Below, one piece after another: positions 7,619 to 15,768 of a stretch of DNA of 64,000 nt. The notes beneath the pieces were generated by a model. It had not been told where the DNA came from, made no database searches, and worked only from the letters and a program-made list of their open reading frames with translations. Made by a program: the position numbers and the translations under genes. Every line of letters starts with the position of its first letter. The stretch's first letter is position 1. Origin of the DNA: Nocardia rosealba (lineage in GTDB: Bacteria > Actinomycetota > Actinomycetes > Mycobacteriales > Mycobacteriaceae); assembly GCF_020216065.1 (NCBI RefSeq), contig NZ_JAIWNA010000002.1:620001-684000 (forward strand), read 5' to 3'.

Positions 7619-9127
7619 GTGGTGGATCCCGGTGTGGGGATCAGGTCGGGGGGCTTCGGTCGTGGTGTCGCGGTGGCGACGACGCGGGCCGAGGCGGTGT
7701 GTTTCCCGGCGCCGCCCGTGGTGACGCTCGAGCCACGCCTCCGACCCGCGCACGTGCCGCTGGCGCCCGCGCAGGAGCGCATGTGGCATGCGGCAGGACA
7801 GGGACGTTCCGCGGACTGGAATGTGGCCCGCGCCTTGCGCATTCGTGGCGCCGATATCGATGTGGGCGCTCTGCGCGACGCCCTCGCGCTGCTGGTCGCG
7901 CGGCACGAACCGTTGCGGACCCGCTACCCGGTGACCGAGCACGGGCCGGCCCAGCAGGTGCTCGACCCGGCCGAGGTCGTGCTCGACATCGCGGTGCGAC
8001 ACGTCGGCGAGGATGCCGTCGGCGCCGAGATCGCCGACCTGGCGGCGCGGCCGTTCGACCTGGCCCGCGATCTGCCTCTCCGGGCCCGGCTGTTCGTCCT
8101 CGCTCCCGACGACGTCGTCCTCGCCCTTGTGGTGCACCACATTTCGGTCGACGGACGGTCGATGGCCCCGCTGACCCGCGACCTCGTGACCGCCTACCTG
8201 GCCTGCCACACCGGCACGGCCCCGCGCTGGGAGCCGCTGCCGGTCACCTACACCGACTACACGCTGTGGAAACACGCCCAGCTCGGCGAGTTCACCGACG
8301 AGTGGAGCCGGGCCACCCACCAATTGCGGTACTGGGCCAACGCTTTGGCAGGCCGACCCGCATCGCTCGAATTCCCGGCGCGGCCACAGCCGGCGCCGCC
8401 GGCCGACCCCGCCGTCGGCGCGCTGATTCCCCTCGCCTTCGACGCCACCACCCACGCGGGTCTGCTGCGGCTGGCCCAGGATCGGCGGGCGAGCCTGTTC
8501 ATGGTGCTGCAGGCGGCGTTCGCGGTGACCGTCGGCGCGTTCGCGCGCTGTGCCGATGTGACTGTCGCGACGGCGGTTTCGGGCCGTGACCACCGACTGC
8601 TCGACGACCTCGTCGGCAACTTCTCCGATGATGTGTTGATGCGGGTGCGCCTGGACCGTGCGGCCGACATCGACGAACTCATCGACCAGGTCCGCCGGGT
8701 CGCACTGGCCGCCTACGCCCACCCCGACACTCCGAATCCGCGACTGAAGCGGTGCCTGCCGCAGGACGCCGCGCTGCCGCTGTTCCAGGCGACGCTCATC
8801 CTGCAGAAGTCGACGCGAACAAAACCATCCGCCGCGCAGGCGTTCTCGATCACGGATGTGCCGACCGGGGTGGTGCGCGCCAAGCACGATCTCGAGTTCG
8901 GCCTCACCGCGCACTATGAAACCCACGGCGCTCCGGCCGGGATCGACGGGTCTTTCCTGTATCCCCTCGCTCGCTTCGACCCGGCCGTCGCCGCGCGTTT
9001 CGTCGACCGGTTCCGCGCGGTGGTCGCGCTGCTCGCCGACGGCTACCGTGGCCCGTTGCCGCCGCTGCTGGCGACCACCGGCAGGCGGGCACCGTCGCCG
9101 CGCCGGGCGATGCGGGCGCTGGTGTGA
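7619..9127 (+). CDS. Free-standing NRPS-type condensation domain protein
   Basis: About 500 residues, consistent with one condensation domain and nothing else. It contains core motif C1-like 'LAPAQERMWHAA', the catalytic HHxxxDG as 'HHISVDG' near residue 173, the 'YTDYTLW' motif, and 'VSGRDHRLLDDLVGNFSDD' in the position of the C5-type motif. No adenylation or carrier domain is attached, so it must act with free-standing partners or as an acyl/aminoacyl transferase. GTG start has GGAGG (7604-7608). Its TGA directly abuts the stop codon of the convergent cysteine-synthase/rhodanese gene, placing it next to the amino-acid-modifying operon at 9.1-13.0 kb. Confidence 0.85.
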   Translation: MVDPGVGIRSGGFGRGVAVATTRAEAVCFPAPPVVTLEPRLRPAHVPLAPAQERMWHAAGQGRSADWNVARALRIRGADIDVGALRDALALLVARHEPLRTRYPVTEHGPAQQVLDPAEVVLDIAVRHVGEDAVGAEIADLAARPFDLARDLPLRARLFVLAPDDVVLALVVHHISVDGRSMAPLTRDLVTAYLACHTGTAPRWEPLPVTYTDYTLWKHAQLGEFTDEWSRATHQLRYWANALAGRPASLEFPARPQPAPPADPAVGALIPLAFDATTHAGLLRLAQDRRASLFMVLQAAFAVTVGAFARCADVTVATAVSGRDHRLLDDLVGNFSDDVLMRVRLDRAADIDELIDQVRRVALAAYAHPDTPNPRLKRCLPQDAALPLFQATLILQKSTRTKPSAAQAFSITDVPTGVVRAKHDLEFGLTAHYETHGAPAGIDGSFLYPLARFDPAVAARFVDRFRAVVALLADGYRGPLPPLLATTGRRAPSPRRAMRALV

Positions 9128-10435
9128 TCAGCCACGTTCGAGCGGCAGTCCCGCGTCGCGCCAGGCGACGATCCCACCTGCCAGGCTGAAGGCCTCGTAT
9201 CCGGCCTGCCGGGTCAGGGCCGCGAAACGCAGCGACGCCTCACCGACCGGACACACGAACACGATCGGCCGTGAGCGCGGGAACGGCATCCCTTGGCCGA
9301 GCATGTCGTCGAGCTGGTCGTCGCGCAGGTTGACGGCGCCCGGTATGTGGCCCACCCGGTACGCCATCGCGCCGCGCGTATCGACGACCATCGGGCGGCC
9401 GATGCGGTCGAGTTCGGCCAGCTCCGCAGGCGTCAGCGCCGGTGCGGAGCCGGTGTCCGGTGCTGGTGGGGCCTCGGGCGCACCGAACAGGTCGGGTCGG
9501 CGCTTGGCGAAATAGGACAGGTACGGCTCGAGCCGGTCGCAGACGACGAGCACGGCGACCAGCGGGCGGTCCTCGGGGCGTGGAGCGTCGGCGAGCGTAC
9601 GCAGAGCGGCGGCATAGCCCGCACCGCTGGTCGGACCCGCGAGTACGCCGTATCCGCGCACCAGATCGAGCGTGGCATCGATGGCGGTGGCGGAGTCGAC
9701 GGTGACGATGTCGTGGTAGAAATCCGGGCGGAACAGGCCCACGTCCCACATCTCGCGTTCGGAGCGGATGCCGGGAATGAAATCGAACCGGTCCGACACC
9801 ACGCCGATCGTGCGCAGCGCCGGGTGGGCGGCCAGCAGGGCGGTGGCGGTGCCACGGGTGGACCCGGTGGTGCCGAGCCCACCCACGAGGTAGTCGAGGT
9901 GTTCGATGCCCGCGGCGGCCAGGTCGGCGGCGATCTCGGCGCCCGTACCGTCGCGGTGCGCCTCGACATTGCGCTCGTTGGTGTACTGGGACGGGTGGTA
10001 CCAGCGCTCGGGCGCCTGCCCGGTGGTGTGCTCGATGACCGCCGAAACATCATCGGCCGCATGCGGATCCGGGCATTCGGACAGACCGGGTAGCTCCACG
10101 ATGTCGGTGCCGAGCAACTGCAGCAACTGGCGTACCTCGGTGACCCGGATACGGTTGGTGACCGCACGCAAGGGAACTCCGTGCAGCGCGCCGAGCACCC
10201 GCAGCGCCTTGGCGGTATTGCCGCTGGATGCCTCGATGAACGACTGCCCGCCTGCCGCCACCGCCTCGATGTCGTCGCGGATCATGGACCAGGCGATGCG
10301 GTCCTTCACCGACCCGAACGGGTTGTGCGACTCCAGCTTCGCATACAGCTCGACCCCAGCGAGCCCGTGCACCCGCGGGTCGAGGCGGAGTAGGGGAGTG
10401 TTGCCGATCAGCTCGGTGATGTGGGAGTAGATCAT
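9128..10435 (-). CDS. PLP-dependent cysteine-synthase-like enzyme fused to rhodanese domain
   Basis: A 435-residue fusion. The N-terminal part (about 1-325) is a fold-type II PLP enzyme: 'IGNTPLLRL', PLP lysine in 'NPFGSVKDR', substrate loop 'SSGNTAKA', phosphate-binding 'GGLGTTGSTRG', and 'GPTSGAG' near the cofactor. It resembles SbnA-type 2,3-diaminopropionate/ACEGA synthases as much as CysK. The C-terminal part (about 340-435) is a rhodanese domain ('VVDTRGAMAYRVGHIPGAVN') with the active-site loop 'CPVGEAS', so the persulfide Cys is present. The fusion points to sulfur transfer or a sulfur-containing product. Its ATG overlaps the TGA of the decarboxylase gene by four bases. Third gene of the HMA/decarboxylase operon. 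Confidence 0.85.
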   Translation of the reverse strand: MIYSHITELIGNTPLLRLDPRVHGLAGVELYAKLESHNPFGSVKDRIAWSMIRDDIEAVAAGGQSFIEASSGNTAKALRVLGALHGVPLRAVTNRIRVTEVRQLLQLLGTDIVELPGLSECPDPHAADDVSAVIEHTTGQAPERWYHPSQYTNERNVEAHRDGTGAEIAADLAAAGIEHLDYLVGGLGTTGSTRGTATALLAAHPALRTIGVVSDRFDFIPGIRSEREMWDVGLFRPDFYHDIVTVDSATAIDATLDLVRGYGVLAGPTSGAGYAAALRTLADAPRPEDRPLVAVLVVCDRLEPYLSYFAKRRPDLFGAPEAPPAPDTGSAPALTPAELAELDRIGRPMVVDTRGAMAYRVGHIPGAVNLRDDQLDDMLGQGMPFPRSRPIVFVCPVGEASLRFAALTRQAGYEAFSLAGGIVAWRDAGLPLERG

Positions 10436-11823
10436 CGCCACACCTCGTCGCCGCACAGCTCGAATCGGCTGTCACGATGCAGCACAGCCACTTTCGGTGG
10501 CGTGGGGTGCATGGCGGCGTTGGCTGCCGACAGATCCATGTGGTAGGCGCCGGTATTGGGGAACACCACCGGGTCGCCGGGGACGGGGATCCGCGGCACC
10601 CGCACCTGCCGCTGGGTCACCAGGTCACGTTCCAAACACAGATGCCCGGCGAAGAACACTCCGGCGGGCGCGGATTCGCCGGACTCGGACAGCACGAGGG
10701 GATCGATGAGCACCTCCTGGTCGGCGGCGGTGACGGTGTCGCGGCTCAGATCCAGGTGTACCAGCGTCGCCCCGGTCCCCGCCCGCTTCACGAATTCGAC
10801 CCGGGCCACGGTGATCCCCGCGCGATCGGCCAGCGCCTTGCCGGGTTCCAGCCACAGGTCCAGGAGGTTGTCCGCCAGCACCGCGCTCAGCGCCCGGCCG
10901 CCGTGCCCCGGCAGGGGTGCGTCGAGGAGTTCGGTCAGGATGTCGGTGGCCGATTCCGTATTGGCGTATTTGTGGAACACCGGTGTGCCGTGTGCGACAC
11001 CGTCGGCGACGTGATAGCCGAAACTGCCCGTGCCCCAGTGCAGGGCAGGCCCCTGGCCGAGCAGTCCGGCCCGCAGCGCCTGGTCGTAGGCGTCGTAGGC
11101 GGCCGGGTCGGCCACGAAGACCTGACGTAACCCGCCGCCGATATCGAGCACCGACGGTGTGAACCCGCGCGCGTAGGCCCGTTCGATCACCGTCAGGCAC
11201 TCACCGACGGCCCGTACCCGTTCCTGTGTGGACGCGGTATCGAGGTGGAAGGCCACCCCGAGCAGTGCCAGCCGATCGGGGTGCCGGGCGAGCAGATCGA
11301 ACGCCTCGCCCACTTGGCCGAGATCGATGCCGAACCGGCTCGGCGCACTTCCCGGAAACCCCGAAAGACGCAGCAGCACCGGCACTTGCGTATCCGTGAT
11401 GTCGGCGATACGTGCCAACTCCCACAGGTTGTCGACATTGAGCGTCACTCCCGCCGCGACGGCCGCCCGCAACAGTGACAACCCTTTGGGCCCGGTGATC
11501 TCGATTCGGTCGGGCGCGAAGCCCGCGTCCAGCGCCGACCGCAACTCCGCCCCGGACGCGACGTCGATCCCGATCCCCGTCCGCGCGGCCGAGCGGACGA
11601 AGGCCGCGGACCGATTCACCTTGTGCGCGTAGTAGATCCGAGACCTGCACCGTGCCCTGTCCAGCACCCCCGTGAGCGCGGCGAGATTGTCGTCGAACAC
11701 CTGCGGGAAGACCAGGTGCAGCGGTGAGCCGAACCGCTCCAGCGCCGCGTGCACCGCCGCCCGGTCCTCCAGGAACGCCGCCACGACCGGGTGCAGGGCA
11801 GCGGGAACGGCAGGCGGGGTCAT
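10432..11823 (-). CDS. PLP-dependent decarboxylase, fold type III (DAP/SbnH-like)
   Basis: A 463-residue alanine-racemase-fold decarboxylase of the diaminopimelate/ornithine/SbnH group. PLP lysine lies in 'YYAHKVNRSA' (about residue 67); 'IDVASGAELR', the glycine loop 'LDIGGGLRQVF', 'WLEPGKAL' and the C-terminal 'GAYHMDLSAAN' are present. The catalytic Cys-Asp region of true LysA is not obvious, and housekeeping lysine biosynthesis is unlikely in this setting. The closest functional analogy is SbnH, which decarboxylates a diamino-acid conjugate in staphyloferrin B synthesis. ATGA overlaps on both sides couple it to the HMA gene before and the synthase/rhodanese gene after. Substrate unknown. 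Confidence 0.85.
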   Translation of the reverse strand: MTPPAVPAALHPVVAAFLEDRAAVHAALERFGSPLHLVFPQVFDDNLAALTGVLDRARCRSRIYYAHKVNRSAAFVRSAARTGIGIDVASGAELRSALDAGFAPDRIEITGPKGLSLLRAAVAAGVTLNVDNLWELARIADITDTQVPVLLRLSGFPGSAPSRFGIDLGQVGEAFDLLARHPDRLALLGVAFHLDTASTQERVRAVGECLTVIERAYARGFTPSVLDIGGGLRQVFVADPAAYDAYDQALRAGLLGQGPALHWGTGSFGYHVADGVAHGTPVFHKYANTESATDILTELLDAPLPGHGGRALSAVLADNLLDLWLEPGKALADRAGITVARVEFVKRAGTGATLVHLDLSRDTVTAADQEVLIDPLVLSESGESAPAGVFFAGHLCLERDLVTQRQVRVPRIPVPGDPVVFPNTGAYHMDLSAANAAMHPTPPKVAVLHRDSRFELCGDEVWR

Positions 11824-13049
11824 TCCACCGGTGTGCCGGGCGAGGGCACCTCGTCGACGGGGTTGTACCCGCCGTCGCGCAACGCCTCGAACACCCGTAA
11901 CCGATGGCGCGGGCTGCGAATCCGGGCGATCACCCGTTTGGAAGCCAGATCGATGTCGATCACCGCAACGTCCATCGACTCGAGCAGGGCGCCGATGGTC
12001 CGCACACAGTGGCGGCAACTCATGTCCGGCACCGCGAACACACTGTCGTCGGCGAGCGGTTCGTTGCCGACCGGTACCTCGGTGACGTCCTCGACGGCCT
12101 CCACGAGACTCGTGAGCGCCACGAACGTCTCGACGAACTGATTCGCGACCGCGCCAAGCACCGACGACCCGTCCGCTGCCGGTGGCGCCGCGAGACACGT
12201 CGGCCCGGTCCCGGGCGGCAGCAGCGCGTACTGCCGCGAGATCAGATCGAGGTCGTCGTGGTACTTGGCCACCGCCTGCTCGACATCGAGGCCCTCCTCG
12301 GTGGTCGCCTTGCGCATCACCGCGTGCGCGTCGGCGATGGTCGCCTCCTTCATCGCCCGCAGTACCGCCACCGACTCGGGTGTGTACCGCACGGTGCCGT
12401 CGGGCGAGGTGGTGAAGCGGACCGGGATCATGCCCCGCCGATAGGTCGAGGCCTGCAACTCCCAGAACCACCGGGTCGCCACCGCCGCGAAGATTCCCGA
12501 ATCGCGCATTCCACACGCGAATTCGGTGATGTCGCGATATGGGGTGTCGGCGGCGAGGAGGCCGTGCTGGACCAGGGCCCGCCCGGCGGCTTCGACGCCG
12601 ACCCGGAAGATCTCGTGCGGTTCGTGGTCGGTGGTGGTGGCTGCCAGCACCGACCGTTCGTGCTCGCTCAGCTCGGCGGCACGCTCCGGAAGACCCGATC
12701 GTGCCAATGAATCCCACAGTGCCAGTACGGTTTCCCTGGCGACCACGGCCAGCTCCGGTCCGGCGCCGTCGCGGCGGTAGTACGCAGTATTGGGAATGCC
12801 CGCGCTGTCGGTCCAGGTGATGCGATGCGTCGCGCTGGTCACCTGTTCCGGGCGGCACGGGCGCATGAAGCGCTCGAGATACATCCGCTGCGGCTGGGTG
12901 AGCCGCCCGCCCGGCTCGGGCTGTAAAGCCCGCGCGCGGAAGGTGATCCGGACCGGCGCGGTCTCGACGCCGGTGAAGATTCCGGGCGCGGCGAGCCGGG
13001 CGAGGACCTGCGAAGCGACACGGCGGTCGTACTGCTGCGCGGGGTGCAC
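11820..13049 (-). CDS. Protein of unknown fold with C-terminal heavy-metal-associated domain
   Basis: About 409 residues. The C-terminal 70 residues are an HMA (ferredoxin-like copper-chaperone) domain with the metal site 'DMSCRHCVRTI' (MxCxxC type) near residue 340 and a second-half 'VIDIDLASKRVIARI'. The preceding 330 residues match no family I recognise; they are helical, with conserved-looking 'TDHEPHEIFRVGVEAAGRAL', 'FACGMRDSGIFAAVATRWFW' and 'KYHDDLDLI'. Start is uncertain: GTG 13049 ('EVHPAQQYD') is chosen because it lies just downstream of the CBS gene; the frame stays open to 13178 inside that gene. First gene of a coupled three-gene operon. Metal binding is inferred from the motif; no transporter domain is attached. 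Confidence 0.75.
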   Translation of the reverse strand: MHPAQQYDRRVASQVLARLAAPGIFTGVETAPVRITFRARALQPEPGGRLTQPQRMYLERFMRPCRPEQVTSATHRITWTDSAGIPNTAYYRRDGAGPELAVVARETVLALWDSLARSGLPERAAELSEHERSVLAATTTDHEPHEIFRVGVEAAGRALVQHGLLAADTPYRDITEFACGMRDSGIFAAVATRWFWELQASTYRRGMIPVRFTTSPDGTVRYTPESVAVLRAMKEATIADAHAVMRKATTEEGLDVEQAVAKYHDDLDLISRQYALLPPGTGPTCLAAPPAADGSSVLGAVANQFVETFVALTSLVEAVEDVTEVPVGNEPLADDSVFAVPDMSCRHCVRTIGALLESMDVAVIDIDLASKRVIARIRSPRHRLRVFEALRDGGYNPVDEVPSPGTPVE

Positions 13050-13098
13050 CTCGTCAACGATACGCGCGGACAACGGTTTTCGGCCGCGAGCGCGACGA

Positions 13099-13533
13099 TC
13101 AGTACCGGCCCTGCAGGTAGTCGACGAGCTGCTCGCGTTCGGTGGCCAGCTCCGTGATCTCGCTCTTGACCACGTCACCGATGCTCACGATGCCGATCAA
13201 CCGGTCCTCGCTCACCACCGGCATGTGCCGGATGCGGTGCTCGGTCATCACATCACGCAGCGAGGACACGTGGTCGTCGGGCCCGCAGGTGCGTACCCGG
13301 GCGGTCATGATCTCGGCGACCGGACGGTCGAGCAGTTCGGCGCCGTGCACCGCGAGGCGGCGAACCACGTCGCGTTCGGACACGATGCCCTCGATCGTCG
13401 CGCCGTCGGGGGAGACGACCACGGCACCGATATTGCGGTCGGCCAGCACCGTCAGCAGCGCGCGCACGGTGGTGTCCGGTGGCACCGTCGCTACCGCTGT
13501 GCCCTTGCTTCGCAGAATCTCCGCAATCCGCAT
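13099..13533 (-). CDS. CBS-domain pair protein
   Basis: A 144-residue protein made of two CBS motifs (a Bateman module): 'VRALLTVLADRNIGAVVV' to 'GIVSERDVVRRL', and 'VSSLRDVMTEHRIRHMPVV' to 'GIVSIGDVVKSEI'. Such modules bind adenosyl nucleotides and sense energy state. Similar short proteins are common in Mycobacteriales. Start ATG 13533. It ends 49 bases before the chosen start of the HMA gene on the same strand, so read-through into that operon is possible, but no functional link is established. Confidence 0.88.
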   Translation of the reverse strand: MRIAEILRSKGTAVATVPPDTTVRALLTVLADRNIGAVVVSPDGATIEGIVSERDVVRRLAVHGAELLDRPVAEIMTARVRTCGPDDHVSSLRDVMTEHRIRHMPVVSEDRLIGIVSIGDVVKSEITELATEREQLVDYLQGRY

Positions 13534-13622
13534 ACGCCGCCACCTGTGCTCGCGCCGACCGTCCGTCTCCAAGCATGCCCCGCTTGTACGGCTGTGACCA
13601 GCACGAAGACGTCACGACCGCG

Positions 13623-13856
13623 CTATTCGTCGTCCAGGCCCGCAGACAGATAGGCCGCCGCGGCCAGCCATTGGCGGCACTGTGGGCCGTGGATGTCGTG
13701 TTGACGCAGCATCTCGCGAGCCTGCCGATAGGTGAGCCCGTAGGGCTCGTCGCTACACGCGGAAACCGGCGCTACCTCTGCCGCGAGGCTGCGCGGGAGC
13801 TCGAGCCCGGCGGTGCCGGCCGAGACCCGGCGGGGTGGTCGATACGGAATGCTCAT
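13623..13856 (-). CDS. Small hypothetical protein next to the DUF397/XRE module
   Basis: A 77-residue protein starting 'MSIPYRPPRR', with a central 'YGLTYRQAREMLRQHD' helix and C-terminal 'CRQWLAAAAYLSAGLDDE'. GAGGGG lies nine bases before the ATG. Codon choice is normal for the window. No domain recognised. A palindrome shared with two other promoter regions of this module lies about 100 bases upstream, which suggests co-regulation with the DUF397 and 15.4-kb genes. Confidence 0.6.
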   Translation of the reverse strand: MSIPYRPPRRVSAGTAGLELPRSLAAEVAPVSACSDEPYGLTYRQAREMLRQHDIHGPQCRQWLAAAAYLSAGLDDE

Positions 13857-13954
13857 CGCAGGCCCCTCGTGTCCGGTGGGCCCGGGCCTGCCCCAGCTCT
13901 TGACGAGCGGGCCCCGGGGTTGATCTTGCCCCGAGTCTATGGGCGCGGTGATTG

Positions 13955-13972
13955 CAGATGCAAGCACATCGG
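13955..13972. promoter_or_regulatory. Palindromic candidate operator, copy A
   Basis: Left arm CAGATG, spacer CAAGCA, right arm CATCGG (one mismatch to a perfect inverted repeat). The same core occurs at 15769-15786 (perfect) and, with a weaker right arm, on the minus strand at 14147-14165. It lies upstream of the minus-strand gene starting at 13856. Binding by the neighbouring XRE protein is inference. Confidence 0.55.
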
Positions 13973-14021
13973 AGATCTCATTCGGGGCGTTGCGGCGGCC
14001 GATGGCTCTGTGGCCCTTGCG

Positions 14022-14068
14022 AATTCAGGGGACTGGACGTCACTTTGCGAACGCCACCCGTCCCCTGA
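14022..14068. repeat. Inverted repeat TCAGGGGAC / GTCCCCTGA
   Basis: TCAGGGGAC at 14025-14033 and its exact reverse complement at 14060-14068 bracket a 26-base spacer in the intergenic region before the DUF397 gene. The longer form AATTCAGGGGA (14022-14032) recurs on the minus strand at 15723-15733, again about 35-50 bases downstream of the CAGATG palindrome in the same relative orientation. This is probably a regulatory element rather than a terminator, since no gene ends here. Confidence 0.45.
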
Positions 14069-14146
14069 GCGCGAGTAAGTACCGACCGGTGCGCAACCGC
14101 AGGCTGCGTGTTAATGTCCGCATCGCGCGAAGCGGATGCAAGAACG

Positions 14147-14165
14147 TTTGTGCGTGCATCTGCAA
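14147..14165 (-). promoter_or_regulatory. Candidate operator, copy B (half-conserved)
   Basis: On the minus strand this reads TTGCAGATGCACGCACA, matching TTGCAGATGCAAGCACA of copy A at all but one base; the distal right arm is degenerate. It lies about 45 bases before the DUF397 start, where a repressor or activator site would be expected. A GATGCA/TGCATC inverted pair (14135-14160) overlaps it. Confidence 0.45.
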
Positions 14166-14207
14166 CTTTCACTCCGATGGACATCACACGAGAACAGGGA
14201 GTAATGC

Positions 14208-14441
14208 ATGTCCGCAATGCACCATGATCAGCGCGAACGGCCCGCCGACCACGCCTGGCGCAAGAGCACGTACAGCAACGCCAGCGGCAATTGCGTAGAG
14301 GTTGCCGCCGTGTCCGACGGGTCGGTAGCTGTGCGCAACTCGCGCGACCCGCGTGGCGCGGTCATCTACTACACACGCCCGGAGATCGATGCATTCATCC
14401 GCGGCGCCAAGGCCGGAGAGTTCGACGACTTGACCTGCTGA
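14208..14441 (+). CDS. DUF397 domain protein
   Basis: A 77-residue protein almost wholly made of DUF397: 'WRKSTYSNASGNCVEVA', 'GSVAVRNSRDPRGAVI' and 'IDAFIRGAKAGEFDDL'. These small proteins are encoded beside XRE regulators with a DUF5753-type domain in actinobacteria and are thought to act as their partners. The gene ends 18 bases before the XRE gene, so the pair is an operon. Start ATG 14208 follows ACAGGGAG. Confidence 0.9.
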   Translation: MSAMHHDQRERPADHAWRKSTYSNASGNCVEVAAVSDGSVAVRNSRDPRGAVIYYTRPEIDAFIRGAKAGEFDDLTC

Positions 14442-14459
14442 TCGGTAAGATCGCGAGTC

Positions 14460-15344
14460 ATGACGGCTGAACCCCACGAGATCGGTCGTGTACAACCGAT
14501 CGTCGACCGTGGTCCCACTGTGCTGCGCATCGCGCTCGGTGGGCAACTGCGTAGGTTGCGGGAGAGTAAGGGCATCACCCGCGAGGCCGCGGGGGAGGCG
14601 ATCCGCGGCTCCCACGCCAAGATCAGCCGACTCGAGCTGGGCCGCACCGGATTCAAGGAACGCGATATCCGCGATCTGCTCACGCTCTACGGAGTCACCG
14701 ACCCCGTAGATCGTGAGGCGTTCTTCGATCTGGCCAGGCAGGCCAACGAGCCGGGCTGGTGGCACCGCTACAGCGATCTGCTGCCGTCATGGTTCAGTAC
14801 CTACCTGGGGCTCGAACAGGCCGCGAGCCAAATCCGCACCTATGAGACCCAATTGGTACCCGGCCTGCTGCAGACCCCGGAGTACACCCGGGCGATCGTC
14901 ACCGTCGGCCTCGACGATGCCGAGACCGAGCGGCGCGTGCAGGTTCGTCAGCTGCGCCAGGACGTGCTGCGGCGGGTCGACCCGCCGGTGGTGTGGGCGG
15001 TGATCGACGAGGCCGTGCTACACCGGCCGGTGGGTGGGCGCGAGGTGCACCGGAATCAGTTGCGTCATCTGATCGAACTGTCTTTGCTGCCGAACGTCAC
15101 CGTGCAGGTGCTGCCGTACTCGGCGGGCGGGCACGCGGCGGCGGGCAGTTCGTTCAGCATTCTTCGCTTCGCCGAGCCGGAGCTGCCCGACATCGTGTAC
15201 CTGGAGCAACTCACCAGCGCCCTCTACCTGGAGCGCAGGCAGGATCTCGCGCTGTACCTGTCGGTGATGGACCAGCTCAGCGTGCAGGCCGCGCACCCGG
15301 ACCGCTCGCGCGAGATCCTGCGGGAGTACGCCGAGCGGGCCTGA
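14460..15344 (+). CDS. XRE family regulator with DUF5753-type C-terminal domain
   Basis: A 294-residue DNA-binding regulator. Helix-turn-helix at about residues 22-75 ('GQLRRLRESKGITREAAGEA', then 'AKISRLELGRTGF'). The rest is the actinobacterial DUF5753 domain: 'YLGLEQAASQIRTYETQLVP', 'GLLQTPEYTRAI', 'VLRRVDPPVVWAVIDEAVL' and 'NVTVQVLPYSAGGHAAAGSS'. It pairs with the DUF397 protein just upstream. Related pairs regulate development or antibiotic production in Streptomyces; a role here is inference. The palindromes in the three surrounding promoter regions are its most likely targets. Confidence 0.9.
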   Translation: MTAEPHEIGRVQPIVDRGPTVLRIALGGQLRRLRESKGITREAAGEAIRGSHAKISRLELGRTGFKERDIRDLLTLYGVTDPVDREAFFDLARQANEPGWWHRYSDLLPSWFSTYLGLEQAASQIRTYETQLVPGLLQTPEYTRAIVTVGLDDAETERRVQVRQLRQDVLRRVDPPVVWAVIDEAVLHRPVGGREVHRNQLRHLIELSLLPNVTVQVLPYSAGGHAAAGSSFSILRFAEPELPDIVYLEQLTSALYLERRQDLALYLSVMDQLSVQAAHPDRSREILREYAERA

Positions 15345-15365
15345 GTACGCCAGGCGGGCCGCAGC

Positions 15366-15390
15366 GCCGCTTCCGTTCGCCGGAAGCGGC
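15366..15390. terminator. Hairpin between convergent genes
   Basis: Stem GCCGCTTCCG / CGGAAGCGGC (10 bp), loop TTCGC, lying between the end of the XRE gene (15344) and the end of the convergent 15402 gene. There is no clear T-tract, so it would be a bidirectional intrinsic hairpin of the GC-rich actinobacterial kind. Confidence 0.6.
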
Positions 15391-15401
15391 GACCGGCCGA
15401 C

Positions 15402-15641
15402 TCAGTAGCGGATGCAGCCGGATGCGATACGCCAGAACGTGTCCGGGGTCAGCACCTGCAGGTCCCAGTCGTCGGCCAGTTCGTGGGCCGTGGTGACGAT
15501 GCGCTCGATGTCGAAATCGTTGCGGGTCGCGGCGCCGGTGGATTCGACGGCGTCGATGACGAAAGCGACCGCGGTTTCCCTCGAGGGGTGGGTGATCGCT
15601 GCGCGATCAGCGAGGCCGAAACGGCCGGTGGTGTGGTTCAT
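15402..15641 (-). CDS. Small hypothetical protein of the DUF397/XRE module
   Basis: A 79-residue protein: 'MNHTTGRFGLADRAAIT', a helical 'AVAFVIDAVESTG', then 'IVTTAHELADDWDLQVLTPD' and a C-terminal 'FWRIASGCIRY'. AGGGG lies about eight bases before the ATG; a longer form from 15671 is possible. No domain recognised. Its upstream region carries the perfect CAGATG-N6-CATCTG palindrome and two TCCCCTGA repeats, shared with the promoters of the other module genes, so it is probably part of the same regulon. Confidence 0.6.
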   Translation of the reverse strand: MNHTTGRFGLADRAAITHPSRETAVAFVIDAVESTGAATRNDFDIERIVTTAHELADDWDLQVLTPDTFWRIASGCIRY

Positions 15642-15711
15642 GTGAACGCCCCTGTGTCTAGGCAGTGGCAAACCCGAGGCAACTATAGCCCCAGGTGTGC
15701 CGCTCGCGGCC

Positions 15712-15733
15712 TCCCCTGACTATCCCCTGAATT
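15712..15733 (-). promoter_or_regulatory. Tandem AGGGGA motifs upstream of the 15.4-kb gene
   Basis: On the plus strand TCCCCTGA occurs twice, at 15712-15719 and 15723-15730. Read on the minus strand (direction of the gene) the distal copy is AATTCAGGGGA, identical to 14022-14032. Eleven-base spacing of the two copies, one helical turn, suits a dimeric or tandem DNA-binding protein. Confidence 0.45.
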
Positions 15734-15768
15734 GTGTTGCGGCCCTGAGTTTAGGACGGAGACACTTT

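Noticed and set aside
7574..8926. Large minus-strand open frame opposite the condensation domain
   Set aside because: The plus strand has the HHxxxDG motif and family length; the minus frame is low-complexity shadow.
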